From: Glaciecola sp. XM2
GTDB lineage: Bacteria; Pseudomonadota; Gammaproteobacteria; Enterobacterales; Alteromonadaceae
NCBI RefSeq assembly: GCF_018595715.1
Contig: NZ_JAHEOJ010000013.1
Span: 1 to 64,000, forward strand
Direction: 5' to 3'
Length of the DNA stretch: 64,000 bases
In this document: one piece after another, positions 55,293-64,000 of the stretch
How the letters are laid out: each line of letters begins with the position of its first letter
Numbering within the stretch: the stretch's first letter is position 1
The notes under the pieces: generated by a model
What the model was told of the DNA's origin: nothing
The model's database searches: none
The model's input: only the letters and a program-made list of their open reading frames with translations
Program-made: the position numbers and the translations under genes

Positions 55293-58200
55293 ATGTTAGA
55301 AGCCATTATTCGCTTTTCCCTTGTACAGCGCATTTTTATCATTATTGTCTCGCTGTTTTTGCTCCTCGCTGGCATTTCGGCATGGTTCTCACTGCCTATC
55401 GACGCTTTTCCAGATATTTCACCAACACAAGTGAAAGTCATCCTAAAAGCGCCCGGCATGACAGCAGAAGAAATTGAAGCACAAGTCACGCTGCCGATTG
55501 AAACGGAGCTGTTAGGCATTCCCAATCAGCAAATTTTACGCTCGATGACAAAATACGCTATCACCGACATCACCTTAGACTTTGTTGATGGCACCGATAT
55601 CTATTGGGCAAGACAGCAAGTCGCTGAAAGGTTAAGCAATGTCATGTCGTCATTGCCTTCAGGACTTGAAGGTGGCGTGGCGCCTATGAGTACGCCACTC
55701 AGCGAGATGTTCATGTTCTCAATTGAGAACCCAAACATGACCTTGTTACAACGTCGCCAAATCCTCGAATGGGAAATCAGGCCACTGCTTCGAAGCATAG
55801 ATGGTGTGGCTGACGTCAATGTATTAGGCGGTTATGCCAAGACCTATCAAATTAGTCCAGACCCTATAAAACTAGCAAGTATTGGCATGTCACTGCCTGA
55901 GCTAGCCAGTAAAATAAATGAAGCGAATCGAAACGGTAATTTAGGAAGGATTAATATCGGCAACGACACGTTAATCGTGCGAAGCGAAGGTCGCGTTGAT
56001 GATATTGAGCAGCTCAGCGAATTGACTATTTCCACCGCAAACGATGTCGTTTTAAAACTAAAAGATGTGGCAGACATTTCAGTGGGCCATCTGGCTCGCT
56101 ACGGGTCTGTAACGCGCAATGGTGAAGAAACAACAGAAGCGATTGTCATTGCGTTAAAAGATACCAACACCGCTCAGCTGATTGAGCAGGTATCGTTAAA
56201 ACTAAGCGAGCTAGAATCGACGCTACCACAGGGCACGGTCCTTAATGTCTTTTACAACCGCAAAAATCTCATTGATAAAGCCATTGGCACGATCAAGGAG
56301 GCGCTGTTTGTCGCAATCGTGCTCGTCATTCTTATCCTTTCGTTGTTTTTAGGAAATTTACGCGCTGCAATTGCCGTATCGCTCGTTCTCCCCTTCTCTG
56401 CCGCTTGTACATTTTTACTGATGAGCCAATTTGGCTTCTCCGCCAACTTGATGAGCCTAGGAGGTTTGGTGATCGCGATAGGTATGCTGGTAGATGCATC
56501 TGTTGTGGTGGTCGAAAATACCGTCAATTCTCTAAATCGAAATGCATCTTTGCCAAGGCTGCATGTTATCTACCGGGCATGTAAAGACGTTTCAACCCCC
56601 GTTGTATCAGGCACGATTATTGTCATTATTGTTTTTTCGCCTTTGCTCACGCTCACCGGACTGGAAGGTAAACTCTTTACGCCTGTTGCTGTGACGATAG
56701 TTTTCGCCATGATTTCATCGCTTATTCTTTCACTTACCGTAATCCCTGCATTCACTTCATTTCTATTAAAAGGCAAGCAAACCAGTGAGCCTAAATTTGT
56801 TGCATGGCTTAAATTACGATACCAAACCCTACTCTCAAACACCCTTGCCAAACCTCAGTTTGTCATTATCGGCTCTTTAGTATTTTTAGTTGCCAGCGGC
56901 GCTCTGTTTTCCACATTAGGGAAAACCTTTATGCCTGTACTCGATGAAGGAGACATTATTGTACAGTTAGAAAAGTCACCGAGTATTTCATTGGCATCGT
57001 CTACCGAACTTGATATTCAAATTGAAAATGCACTGCTTGCGAACATCCCCGAAATTAAACAAATTGTGGCTAGGGTTGGCTCAGACGAAATTGGACTCGA
57101 CCCAATGAGCTTAAATGAAACAGACATATTTATGGAGCTTATGCCTATGGACGAATGGCGCTTCAGTAATAAAGAAGAGCTTATTGAAGCCATTCGAGAG
57201 GTTCTCGCTGAGTTTCCGGGCATCAATTTTGGATTCACCCAACCGATTCAGATGCGAGTCTCTGAAATGCTCACTGGCAGCACAGGTGCGGTGACTGTGA
57301 AGGTCTTTGGTAATGACATTTCTGAGCTTGCTGCCTTAGCGGCGCAGATTTCAGCGCTAACAAAAACCATCGATGGCAGTGTTGATGTAAATTCATCGGT
57401 CATTGAGGGTGGCGATTTACTCAACATATCTCTAAAACCCGAAATAGCCTCTCGCTACAATATGAATATCGATACGCTTTCGTACTACATCAAAAGTCAA
57501 TTAGAGTCGGTTCAAGTCTCAACATTGATAGATGGAAAGAAAAAAACACCCATTGTATTTAGTCTCAGTGATGCCAACGATAGCAAACCAAGCAATATTG
57601 CTGATATTGAAAACATGAACATTTTAATGCCCGATGCATCGGTTTTACCCCTCAATAAAATAGCGAACATATTTTATAAGCAAGGTCCGATCATGATTGA
57701 ACGGGAAAATGGCAGTCGCTTCGCCGTTGTGGCAACCAATGTGCAAGGCACCGACATGGTGAGTTTCGTCAATGCGTTACAAGCATCCGTTGCCAGTAAT
57801 ATTCAATTACCGGTTGGATACACGGTGTCATTTGGTGGAGAGTTTGAAAATCAGCAGCGAGCAACTAATAACCTTCTTGTTGTTGTGCCGATTGCTTTGG
57901 GTCTGATTCTTGTCATTTTATTTACGACATTTGGCTCTTTGCAAAAAGCGGGGCTGATTCTTGCGAATATCCCATTTGCCATTATGGGTGGAATTATGGC
58001 GCTGTTTTTAACCGGCGAGTTTTTATCGGTTCCTGCATCGGTAGGCTTCATTGCTTTGCTTGGCGTAGCGGTACTAAACGGGGTGGTGATGATAAGCTAT
58101 TTTGAGCAAACAAAGGCACAAGTCCGCCAGCTTACCGAGCGAGTTGTCAGTGGCGCATGTCAACGCTTGCGACCAGTGTTAATGACAGCATTGACAGCGA

Positions 58201-58364
58201 TGTTTGGTTTGATGCCCCTAGTCACAGCCACAGGCCCAGGTGCTGAAATCCAAAAGCCTCTTGCGATAGTGGTTATTGGCGGATTGTTTACCTCAACCTT
58301 CACCACGTTGTTCATGATCCCCGTATTATATATTTGGTTGGAGAAAAGACATGCCAAAAAGTGA
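55293..58364 (+). CDS. Heavy-metal RND pump, CzcA-like branch
   Basis: A 1023-residue HME-RND transporter from the ATG at 55293 (a GTG nine bases upstream is less likely). Twelve helices and two periplasmic loops are expected. The helix 4 motif is LGGLVIAIGMLVDASVVVVEN. The CusA methionine ladder is absent: GDIIVQLEKS replaces the first Met site, and QPIQMRVSEMLTG resembles Czc/Cnr-type pumps. Divalent ions such as Zn, Co, Ni or Cd are the better guess. It overlaps DUF3240 by 14 nt. Confidence 0.9.
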   Translation: MLEAIIRFSLVQRIFIIIVSLFLLLAGISAWFSLPIDAFPDISPTQVKVILKAPGMTAEEIEAQVTLPIETELLGIPNQQILRSMTKYAITDITLDFVDGTDIYWARQQVAERLSNVMSSLPSGLEGGVAPMSTPLSEMFMFSIENPNMTLLQRRQILEWEIRPLLRSIDGVADVNVLGGYAKTYQISPDPIKLASIGMSLPELASKINEANRNGNLGRINIGNDTLIVRSEGRVDDIEQLSELTISTANDVVLKLKDVADISVGHLARYGSVTRNGEETTEAIVIALKDTNTAQLIEQVSLKLSELESTLPQGTVLNVFYNRKNLIDKAIGTIKEALFVAIVLVILILSLFLGNLRAAIAVSLVLPFSAACTFLLMSQFGFSANLMSLGGLVIAIGMLVDASVVVVENTVNSLNRNASLPRLHVIYRACKDVSTPVVSGTIIVIIVFSPLLTLTGLEGKLFTPVAVTIVFAMISSLILSLTVIPAFTSFLLKGKQTSEPKFVAWLKLRYQTLLSNTLAKPQFVIIGSLVFLVASGALFSTLGKTFMPVLDEGDIIVQLEKSPSISLASSTELDIQIENALLANIPEIKQIVARVGSDEIGLDPMSLNETDIFMELMPMDEWRFSNKEELIEAIREVLAEFPGINFGFTQPIQMRVSEMLTGSTGAVTVKVFGNDISELAALAAQISALTKTIDGSVDVNSSVIEGGDLLNISLKPEIASRYNMNIDTLSYYIKSQLESVQVSTLIDGKKKTPIVFSLSDANDSKPSNIADIENMNILMPDASVLPLNKIANIFYKQGPIMIERENGSRFAVVATNVQGTDMVSFVNALQASVASNIQLPVGYTVSFGGEFENQQRATNNLLVVVPIALGLILVILFTTFGSLQKAGLILANIPFAIMGGIMALFLTGEFLSVPASVGFIALLGVAVLNGVVMISYFEQTKAQVRQLTERVVSGACQRLRPVLMTALTAMFGLMPLVTATGPGAEIQKPLAIVVIGGLFTSTFTTLFMIPVLYIWLEKRHAKK

Positions 58365-58662
58365 AACCGATACTCTGTTAATCATGATCGCCCCTACCTC
58401 TTTAAAAGAAGACCTCGTCGATCAATTAATGGAAATGCCCTATACGAGTGGTTTTAGCCTGTCTAAAATTCAAGGATTTAGTAGTGAGCATAGTCACTAC
58501 AACATTAATGAGCAGGTAGCGGGTCATCAAGACTTTTATCGGTTTGAGATAGCCCATATAAGTGCTGATTCACAGGCAGTATTAGCTCACCTTCGCGAGG
58601 CCTGCCCAGAGAATACCATTCGATATTGGATGGTGCCGATACAATCCTCTGGATTTGTTTAG
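58351..58662 (+). CDS. DUF3240 family protein
   Basis: A 103-residue cytosolic protein of the DUF3240 family, which follows heavy-metal RND genes in gammaproteobacteria. The beta-alpha-beta pattern suggests a PII/CutA-like ferredoxin fold (inference), with His residues in the EHSHYNINEQVAGHQ segment. It may sense the metal or regulate the pump. It is coupled to the RND gene by overlap. Confidence 0.85.
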   Translation: MPKSETDTLLIMIAPTSLKEDLVDQLMEMPYTSGFSLSKIQGFSSEHSHYNINEQVAGHQDFYRFEIAHISADSQAVLAHLREACPENTIRYWMVPIQSSGFV

Positions 58663-58739
58663 CATCATCAAGGCATAGTCGCCAATTGTTTTAACCTAGT
58701 TTAAGCCCTGAACAATATTGCTGAACTTTTCCCGAAGAT

Positions 58740-58770
58740 ACCTAAGCAATCAACAGCGCAACGCTTAGGT
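58740..58770. repeat. Inverted repeat after the second RND operon
   Basis: ACCTAAGC and GCTTAGGT, 15 bp apart, about 80 bp after the DUF3240 stop. A possible terminator stem without a T-run. A separate perfect palindrome, CTTGCCATGGCAAG, lies at 58787-58800. Confidence 0.4.
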
Positions 58771-58896
58771 TACTTCATCCGCTTTTCTTGCCATGGCAAG
58801 CACATAGCTGTAACGTAGCTATATCAACGGGCCAAATTCTGCTCAATAAATCAAACGCAGTATTGGCCATGGTCTAACATCAAAGAGGAATTGAAC

Positions 58897-60465
58897 ATGC
58901 TAGGTCGGCTACTGATCATTACCGCGTTTCTTATATCTGGGTGCACAAGCCAAATATCCCCTTCAACAGCAGATGCAAAGTTACAAAACCAAAACAATAC
59001 CGCGGCAGCAGAATTTAGCATAAGCGTTGCACCACCGTTGCATGACGCCATGGCTTCTGAGGGAAGGATATTTCTCTTTTTAAGTAAAAATGATACAAGT
59101 GAGCCTCGTCAACAACTTTGGCCTTTGAGCGAAAATCCCAACTTCATTTTTGCTAAAAATTTTACGTTTGGGTCAGCCACCTCAACCATTACGCTAAACC
59201 AAGCTTCTGATTTAATGACCACCGCTTCATTTGATCTTAGCGAAATCCCAAAAGGCCAATATTCAATGCAGGTTTTGTGGCATCAGAATCCGTCACTTCC
59301 ATACATAAATGCAGAGGGGAATTTATATAGCGAAGTCGCCGTTATCGATATCGATTCGGATTTTACCGAAATCGTAGAGCTTTCAAAACGAGTACCTGCT
59401 ACATCACTTGTTAACCACCCGCTAGTAAAAAAGGTGACCTTTAAAAGCGAATTATTGAGTGAGTTTTGGCAAGAACCATTTTATATAAGTGCCTCGGTTT
59501 TATTACCCAACACATATGAGCAAAATAGTCAGCAAACCTACCCTATTAGATATAACGTTGCAGGCTATGGTGGCAGGTATACGAGAGTTGAAAGATTAAT
59601 CAATTCCGAAGATTTTATGCAATGGTGGCAAAGCGATGAAGCGCCACAAATTATCACCGTTTACCTAGATAGTTTGGGGCCTTTTGGTGACAACTATCAG
59701 CTAGACTCGGCAAATAATGGGCCGTTCGGTCAATCTTTAGTGAGCGAGCTCATCCCAACTGTTGAAGCTCAATTTCGCACCAAAAACAGCGCGACATACC
59801 GTTTTACAGATGGATGCTCCACTGGCGGTTGGGTGTCGTTGGCTCTTCAACTGTTTTATCCAGACACATTTAACGGCGCATTTTCATATAGCCCAGACTC
59901 CATCGACTTTTCAGCCTATCAACTGGCCAACATTTATGAAGATGCCAACGTATTTTACAATAGATGGGGCAATCTACGACCTGTTGCCAGAACGGTTTAT
60001 GGCGACCCAATCATTACTTTGAAAAATTTCATTCAGTATGAAAATGTACAAGGCGTATCAAACGACTATCGAACCTCTGGTGGCCAGTTTAGCGCGCATA
60101 CAGCCTTATATAGTCCAAAGGGCGAAGACGGGCTACCCATGCCAATGTTTGACCCACAAACAGGCGCCATAGACCGAGAAGTTGCAGAGGCTTGGAAGAA
60201 ATATGATTTAAAGCTATTTACCGAACAAAATTGGTCTGAGCTTGGGCCTAAGTTACAAGACAAAATTTACATCTGGATGGGCGACATGGACCACTTCTTT
60301 CTTAACCCCGCCACAAGAAAGTTTGCGCAGTATCTGGAAGGTACAACAAACCCAACGTCCAATGCTGTGATAGATTTTACGCCGATGGCTGGACACTGTT
60401 CGAAATTCAGTGACAAACTCGTTTTAGAGCAAATACAGACGCGCTTGCTAGCGATTGACAAGTAG
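58897..60465 (+). CDS. Esterase-like alpha/beta-hydrolase lipoprotein
   Basis: A 522-residue protein from the ATG at 58897 with AGAGGA upstream (a TTG at 58891 is the alternative). The signal ends in the lipobox ISGC. The C-terminal half is an esterase D/enterochelin-esterase type domain with the nucleophile elbow GCSTGGW (about residue 310) and a late His in AGHCSKF. The N-terminal half (about 30-170) is a separate beta domain. It probably cleaves ester-linked compounds at the cell surface. Specificity unknown. Confidence 0.8.
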   Translation: MLGRLLIITAFLISGCTSQISPSTADAKLQNQNNTAAAEFSISVAPPLHDAMASEGRIFLFLSKNDTSEPRQQLWPLSENPNFIFAKNFTFGSATSTITLNQASDLMTTASFDLSEIPKGQYSMQVLWHQNPSLPYINAEGNLYSEVAVIDIDSDFTEIVELSKRVPATSLVNHPLVKKVTFKSELLSEFWQEPFYISASVLLPNTYEQNSQQTYPIRYNVAGYGGRYTRVERLINSEDFMQWWQSDEAPQIITVYLDSLGPFGDNYQLDSANNGPFGQSLVSELIPTVEAQFRTKNSATYRFTDGCSTGGWVSLALQLFYPDTFNGAFSYSPDSIDFSAYQLANIYEDANVFYNRWGNLRPVARTVYGDPIITLKNFIQYENVQGVSNDYRTSGGQFSAHTALYSPKGEDGLPMPMFDPQTGAIDREVAEAWKKYDLKLFTEQNWSELGPKLQDKIYIWMGDMDHFFLNPATRKFAQYLEGTTNPTSNAVIDFTPMAGHCSKFSDKLVLEQIQTRLLAIDK

Positions 60466-60500
60466 CTTAAGTGACACTTTTGAAAAGGCAGAAAATATAG

Positions 60501-61055
60501 ATGAAATTACTATCAGTTTTACTTTATGTGCTTGTGGGCTGGATAATGTTTAGTTCATTTAACCTGGCGGCACAAACTAATCAAACTGACTCTGATATAT
60601 ATACCATCTATATGTTACGCCATGCTGAAAAAGCTACCGACACGGCTGATAAGCGAAACCCGCCATTATCTGAGTGCGGTTTACAACGCGCACAATCGCT
60701 GAGCACAATGTTTCAAGCCGTCGATATAGATACTATTTACAGCACTGACTATTTAAGAACGCAGATGACCGCTAAACCGGTATCGCAAGACAAAGGCTTA
60801 AAAGTGGTTAGTTACAACCCAAGAGAACTAGCCTCTTTTGCAAAGCAACTGATTCAAAACAAACAAAACACTCTAGTAGTAGGGCACAGCAACACAACGA
60901 ATGTGCTAGCGGGCTATTTGACTGGGAAAGCGTTAGCGCAAATTGATGAAACAATCTACGACAGAGTGTATCAAGTAACCTTAGTTGACGGTACAAAACC
61001 AAAAGCTAAGCTACAATTGTTGCATCAAACCTTTAGCTGTTATCAGCCCTTGTGA
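60501..61055 (+). CDS. Secreted histidine phosphatase (PGM/SixA-like)
   Basis: A 184-residue protein with signal peptide (1-25). The histidine-phosphatase motif RHAEK (about residue 39) holds the phospho-acceptor His. The second catalytic His is in VVGHSNTTN (about 130), and the acid is within ISTDYLRTQ-like context (Tyr-Ser-Thr-Asp-Tyr). It hydrolyses phosphomonoesters in the periplasm. It is 35 bp after the esterase gene, probably co-transcribed. Confidence 0.85.
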   Translation: MKLLSVLLYVLVGWIMFSSFNLAAQTNQTDSDIYTIYMLRHAEKATDTADKRNPPLSECGLQRAQSLSTMFQAVDIDTIYSTDYLRTQMTAKPVSQDKGLKVVSYNPRELASFAKQLIQNKQNTLVVGHSNTTNVLAGYLTGKALAQIDETIYDRVYQVTLVDGTKPKAKLQLLHQTFSCYQPL

Positions 61056-61094
61056 ATACTACGGTCAATGCCTCACTTTTACACCTTTTATTAC

Positions 61095-61170
61095 TTAAGT
61101 GAGATCAGCAGGCGTCAGTGTCGACTTACTCGGGCCTAGCGATTCAAGATAACTAGACTGCCATCTAGGT
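61095..61170 (-). pseudogene. Decayed C-terminal copy of the gene at 62943
   Basis: On the minus strand it reads PRWQSSYLESLGPSKSTLTP and then reaches a stop. The intact gene ends with TRWNYLESLDPSKAALRP. DNA similarity extends a little further upstream, with in-frame stops. It marks an old duplication on the other side of the 61298-62812 gene. Confidence 0.75.
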
Positions 61171-61297
61171 GATCATATACAGAAATGCCTCGGGGTAATA
61201 GGCTGACCGTCTACGTGCTTGTCAATGCATTAAAATAAGCGTATAAAAAACATACAAGAAACTGGATTGTCTCTATCCATCGCTTAGGAAGGCTCAC

Positions 61298-62812
61298 TTG
61301 GAAAACGCTAAACAATCAAAACATAGGCAACCGCTTTACTTCATTGCCGGTATAGTTCTGCTCTTATTAATAGGCTCGGTAATGTATGTCAGCGCTGCAA
61401 TTCCGCCTTTTCCCGCACTAGATGTAAGCGGTGATTTAGCCGCAGTTATGAATTCTCTTAACGACGCATACAGTCAATCGAGTACGCACCTTGCCCAATA
61501 TCGAGACTTTTGGGGCGCAGCCAGCATCTCTATAGGCGCAATCATAGCGGTTATGACCACTTTACGCGCACCTCACGCTTTCATCATCGCTGGGGGTGCA
61601 TTACTCGCTGTAATACTCGGAAATTTGCAGTTAAACGTACCTCAGCGAAAAATTGAAATTCTCGCTACCGCACAACAGTCTTTAACATGTTTGCGCGAGC
61701 CCTATCAACAACTTCAATCGGCAAAAACGGCGTATTTACCCAGTGTGGACCAACTATCTACTAGTCTTGATTACTATCAACAGCGTGTTCGAGATTTTGC
61801 GTCTACAGCATCTGTTGAACTAGACGCCTTAGATGCTTGGTTAGCTAAAGCAAGTATACCAGAGTTAGCCATGGCCCAAGATAAGGTGAGTATGGGTATA
61901 TTGATGCCAATTCCCGATTTTGAGAGAGAGACGCAAGCGATACAGAAGTTAGTAGACAAACAAACTAGGCAACTGCAACCGTTCGATTCGTTTATTTGGT
62001 CGTTACCACCTGAGTATAAAAACACAATAATCGATCAAACTCAGACTTTGAAAGGCACGCTCCAGAGCGCCATCGATGAGCTTGAAGCTCCTTATATACG
62101 ACACACTGAGTTTATTGATGACTATAAAAAAATACAAAACGGGCTATTAAGAGCAAAAGCAACGTCACGTGACGGACGTATGTATTATTCAGAGTTAGTG
62201 ACACTAGCGGAAGCTATTCCAAAAACGACCGCGCTACTTTCCACTTGGGAACAAAACGTAAACGCTGCAGACGCAAGCATTAGAGGGAGTGTAGCGCTAG
62301 TGCACTCACGCTTGCTAGCTGACTTGGCGCGAACGGGGGCCACTGCCGATGAAATTGCTGAACTGCTTAGCCCTCCAAAAGCAGTAGAGCCAAATTATCC
62401 GTCGGACCTGTCATCTGTACCTTCTTCGCCATCAACTTCTTATCAAGCCCCGTATGAGCCTGACCAACAGGCAGGGCTGAATGACCAGCAACAAGAAAAA
62501 TACAATCAACTTCTTAAACTCATAGACGAGCAAGGCAGCGAAACACGCGATTTACTTCAGTCGCTGTCTTTTGCAATAAAAAAGGCGCAAATACTCACAG
62601 ATTCCCTGTATGCCTTAAGAGACGAGTCACTCAATGTGTTAATTCAGTACGACGATTTATTGCAACAGTATGTCTCGGCTTTTGTTACCACTCAGACAAA
62701 TTCAGACGATGAGTTTAAACAAGCATCAGCTGGCTTGGTATTTGGGCAAAAAATTGTTAACTCGGTTAACTTTGAAGGCTTACACATTCGCTTGGAAAGT
62801 TGCATGATTTAG
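61298..62812 (+). CDS. Two-TM protein with long coiled-coil domain, unknown
   Basis: A 504-residue protein starting at TTG, supported by GGAAGG 5-7 nt upstream; the next ATG would remove part of the first helix. Helices at about 14-33 and 70-105 are followed by a long periplasmic or cytosolic helical region with Gln/Glu-rich coiled coils and a Pro/Ser linker (about 365-385). No enzymatic motif. Function unknown. Confidence 0.7.
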   Translation: MENAKQSKHRQPLYFIAGIVLLLLIGSVMYVSAAIPPFPALDVSGDLAAVMNSLNDAYSQSSTHLAQYRDFWGAASISIGAIIAVMTTLRAPHAFIIAGGALLAVILGNLQLNVPQRKIEILATAQQSLTCLREPYQQLQSAKTAYLPSVDQLSTSLDYYQQRVRDFASTASVELDALDAWLAKASIPELAMAQDKVSMGILMPIPDFERETQAIQKLVDKQTRQLQPFDSFIWSLPPEYKNTIIDQTQTLKGTLQSAIDELEAPYIRHTEFIDDYKKIQNGLLRAKATSRDGRMYYSELVTLAEAIPKTTALLSTWEQNVNAADASIRGSVALVHSRLLADLARTGATADEIAELLSPPKAVEPNYPSDLSSVPSSPSTSYQAPYEPDQQAGLNDQQQEKYNQLLKLIDEQGSETRDLLQSLSFAIKKAQILTDSLYALRDESLNVLIQYDDLLQQYVSAFVTTQTNSDDEFKQASAGLVFGQKIVNSVNFEGLHIRLESCMI

Positions 62813-62942
62813 AGATAGCTTCCCATCATCTAACGTCCGGCGTGTATTGTGTTTTTTCTTGCCACAGTCTGCATGCTGTCTATTGCGCTGATGATTTGCT
62901 CATAAAATCGCCCGCATCAATTGGAGCAAGTGACAAGTAACG

Positions 62943-64000
62943 TCATGTAGAGCTGGCAGGGCGCAACGCCGCCTTGCTCGGGTCCAATGACTCAAGATAA
63001 TTCCATCTAGTACATGAAGCAAGGGCCCTTGCAATTTCATCGGTCCCCTCTTCAAGTTCGTTTTTAATTTCTTTGTTGATTCGTCTATCGACATACTCAA
63101 GGGAAAAGGTCAGCGATAAAATATTATCGATGTGGTACTCGAACGATTCGTTTTTTACCACGTATTCATTGGATTTCTTGTCAACGATATCTGTAAATTC
63201 TATGGGCGCTGGAAGACGATTAAAGTCGTTAAACGTGAGGTGTATTTTACGAGCGCCGCTGAGAACTAACAATTTTTGCCCTACTTGCTCAACAAAGGTT
63301 TCAAGTTTCTGCGTTTCTGCTAACACCAAAATATCTTTACTCAAAAAGCGTTTGAGTAAGTGCAAGTCTTTATTGAAAAACGCATCACATGAGCGTGATA
63401 CAAAGTTATATGCTGGGATGGCAAACAATGAACTAATCACGGCAGCTAAAAACGCGGTGACTGTATTGTTACTTAACCCAATCGTTTGATTCAAAAGCGC
63501 TTGCATGCCTTGGTCAAGGCCCGCCCAAAGCGAAAACGCCACGACCGACAACAAACTCAATGTTGCCGATTTTGAAATAATAGAGTCGACCTGCCAGAGA
63601 CCATAACGCATAAGCGCAATAAAGACGCCCACACCAACGCTCAAACCTAATAAGTAGCGCCCTACTAATGTACCGTAGCCCGATAAGCTAAAAAGAGGAA
63701 GGTACAATACTAAAGCAATGAGCACACAAAACAGCATGGTAATTGTTTGTTTGCGCTCTTGGGTGTTGAGTACCATGCGGTACTTTAATACAAACTGAAC
63801 AACCGTCACCAATAAGGTAAATGACACGGCATACAAAAAATATGACCATGCATTTGCAACTGTTGTAAAAGTCTGGCTGTAGGTGATAAAGAGCAACAGA
63901 CTAGAGAATGCAACTAGGGAAAGCTGAATGCGTTTCCATACTTTGTTGTCGAACGTTTTGGGGAAATAATAAAGCCCAAGCGGGCCAAAGATAAATGCTA
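62943..64000 (-). CDS. Multi-TM sensor-like protein (N-terminus outside window)
   Basis: The frame is open to the right edge, so only the last 350 or so residues are seen. Seven or so hydrophobic helices (start of the visible part to about residue 185) are followed by a cytosolic domain with GAF-like spacing. There is no HisKA or HATPase. It resembles the N-terminal portions of 7TM-type receptors and bacterial histidine kinases. The DNA ends after DPSKAALRPASST. A decayed paralogous tail lies at 61095. Confidence 0.65.
   Translation of the reverse strand, partial: AFIFGPLGLYYFPKTFDNKVWKRIQLSLVAFSSLLLFITYSQTFTTVANAWSYFLYAVSFTLLVTVVQFVLKYRMVLNTQERKQTITMLFCVLIALVLYLPLFSLSGYGTLVGRYLLGLSVGVGVFIALMRYGLWQVDSIISKSATLSLLSVVAFSLWAGLDQGMQALLNQTIGLSNNTVTAFLAAVISSLFAIPAYNFVSRSCDAFFNKDLHLLKRFLSKDILVLAETQKLETFVEQVGQKLLVLSGARKIHLTFNDFNRLPAPIEFTDIVDKKSNEYVVKNESFEYHIDNILSLTFSLEYVDRRINKEIKNELEEGTDEIARALASCTRWNYLESLDPSKAALRPASST

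Noticed and set aside
58787..58800. Perfect palindrome CTTGCCATGGCAAG
   Set aside because: No T-run and no clear promoter around it; left as unassigned.

Overview
The window looks like part of the chromosome of a marine gammaproteobacterium, most likely of the order Alteromonadales (Alteromonadaceae-like). This is inferred from gene content (a PhoX/Tat block, a PEP-CTERM-like protein, a penicillin acylase, several heavy-metal RND systems) and from moderate-to-low GC. No rRNA, intact tRNA or CRISPR array was found.

Layout. Positions 1-1241 are an intact IS3-family insertion sequence whose left tip is base 1. A gene for an unusual SDR plus bicovalent-FAD oxidoreductase fusion follows. From 3.5 to 21.9 kb lies a copper/silver resistance island. 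The left part (minus strand) is merR-copA-cupredoxin-YHS-DUF5676-ICMT-like methyltransferase-HMA-like protein, behind a MerR-type promoter with a 19-bp spacer. The right part (minus strand) is CopL-like-DUF411-TolC-cusB(CusF)-cusA-copC-copD-DUF4440, then a lipoprotein and an APC-like permease behind their own dyad-rich promoter region. A divergent cusRS-like two-component pair closes the island. From 21.9 to 23.75 kb is the wreck of an integrative element: an XRE repressor, a four-copy 20-bp operator array and an excisionase-like gene. An IS3-family element sits exactly where the integrase should begin, and the integrase is gone.

From 24 to 38.5 kb the region is mixed. It holds hipBA, a serine hydrolase, a universal stress protein, a phoX-tatABC operon behind a well-formed Pho box, a PEP-CTERM-like protein, a penicillin acylase, a membrane-anchored XRE regulator with its partner, and decayed fragments (an IS remnant and an ADP-ribosylglycohydrolase tail).

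From 38.7 to 46.9 kb is a tightly packed ten-gene plus-strand block. Its order is thermostable-hemolysin-family protein, AMP-dependent ligase, heme-oxygenase-like diiron oxidase, SDR, TPR protein, response regulator, histidine kinase, cupredoxin, FTR1-like membrane protein without its iron motifs, and an outer-membrane-like protein. It is the best candidate for an undescribed system: a small acyl-processing pathway coupled to metal sensing or handling.

From 47 to 64 kb there is a DUF2891 protein, a thioredoxin-like protein with an SO_0444/ArsP-type permease and a 49-residue membrane protein, an OmpA-like lipoprotein, a threonine aldolase-like enzyme, and a LuxR-type regulator divergent from a second heavy-metal RND operon (TolC-adaptor-RND-DUF3240). 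After these come an esterase lipoprotein, a histidine phosphatase, a two-TM coiled-coil protein, and a multi-TM protein that runs off the right edge and has a decayed partial copy at 61.1 kb.
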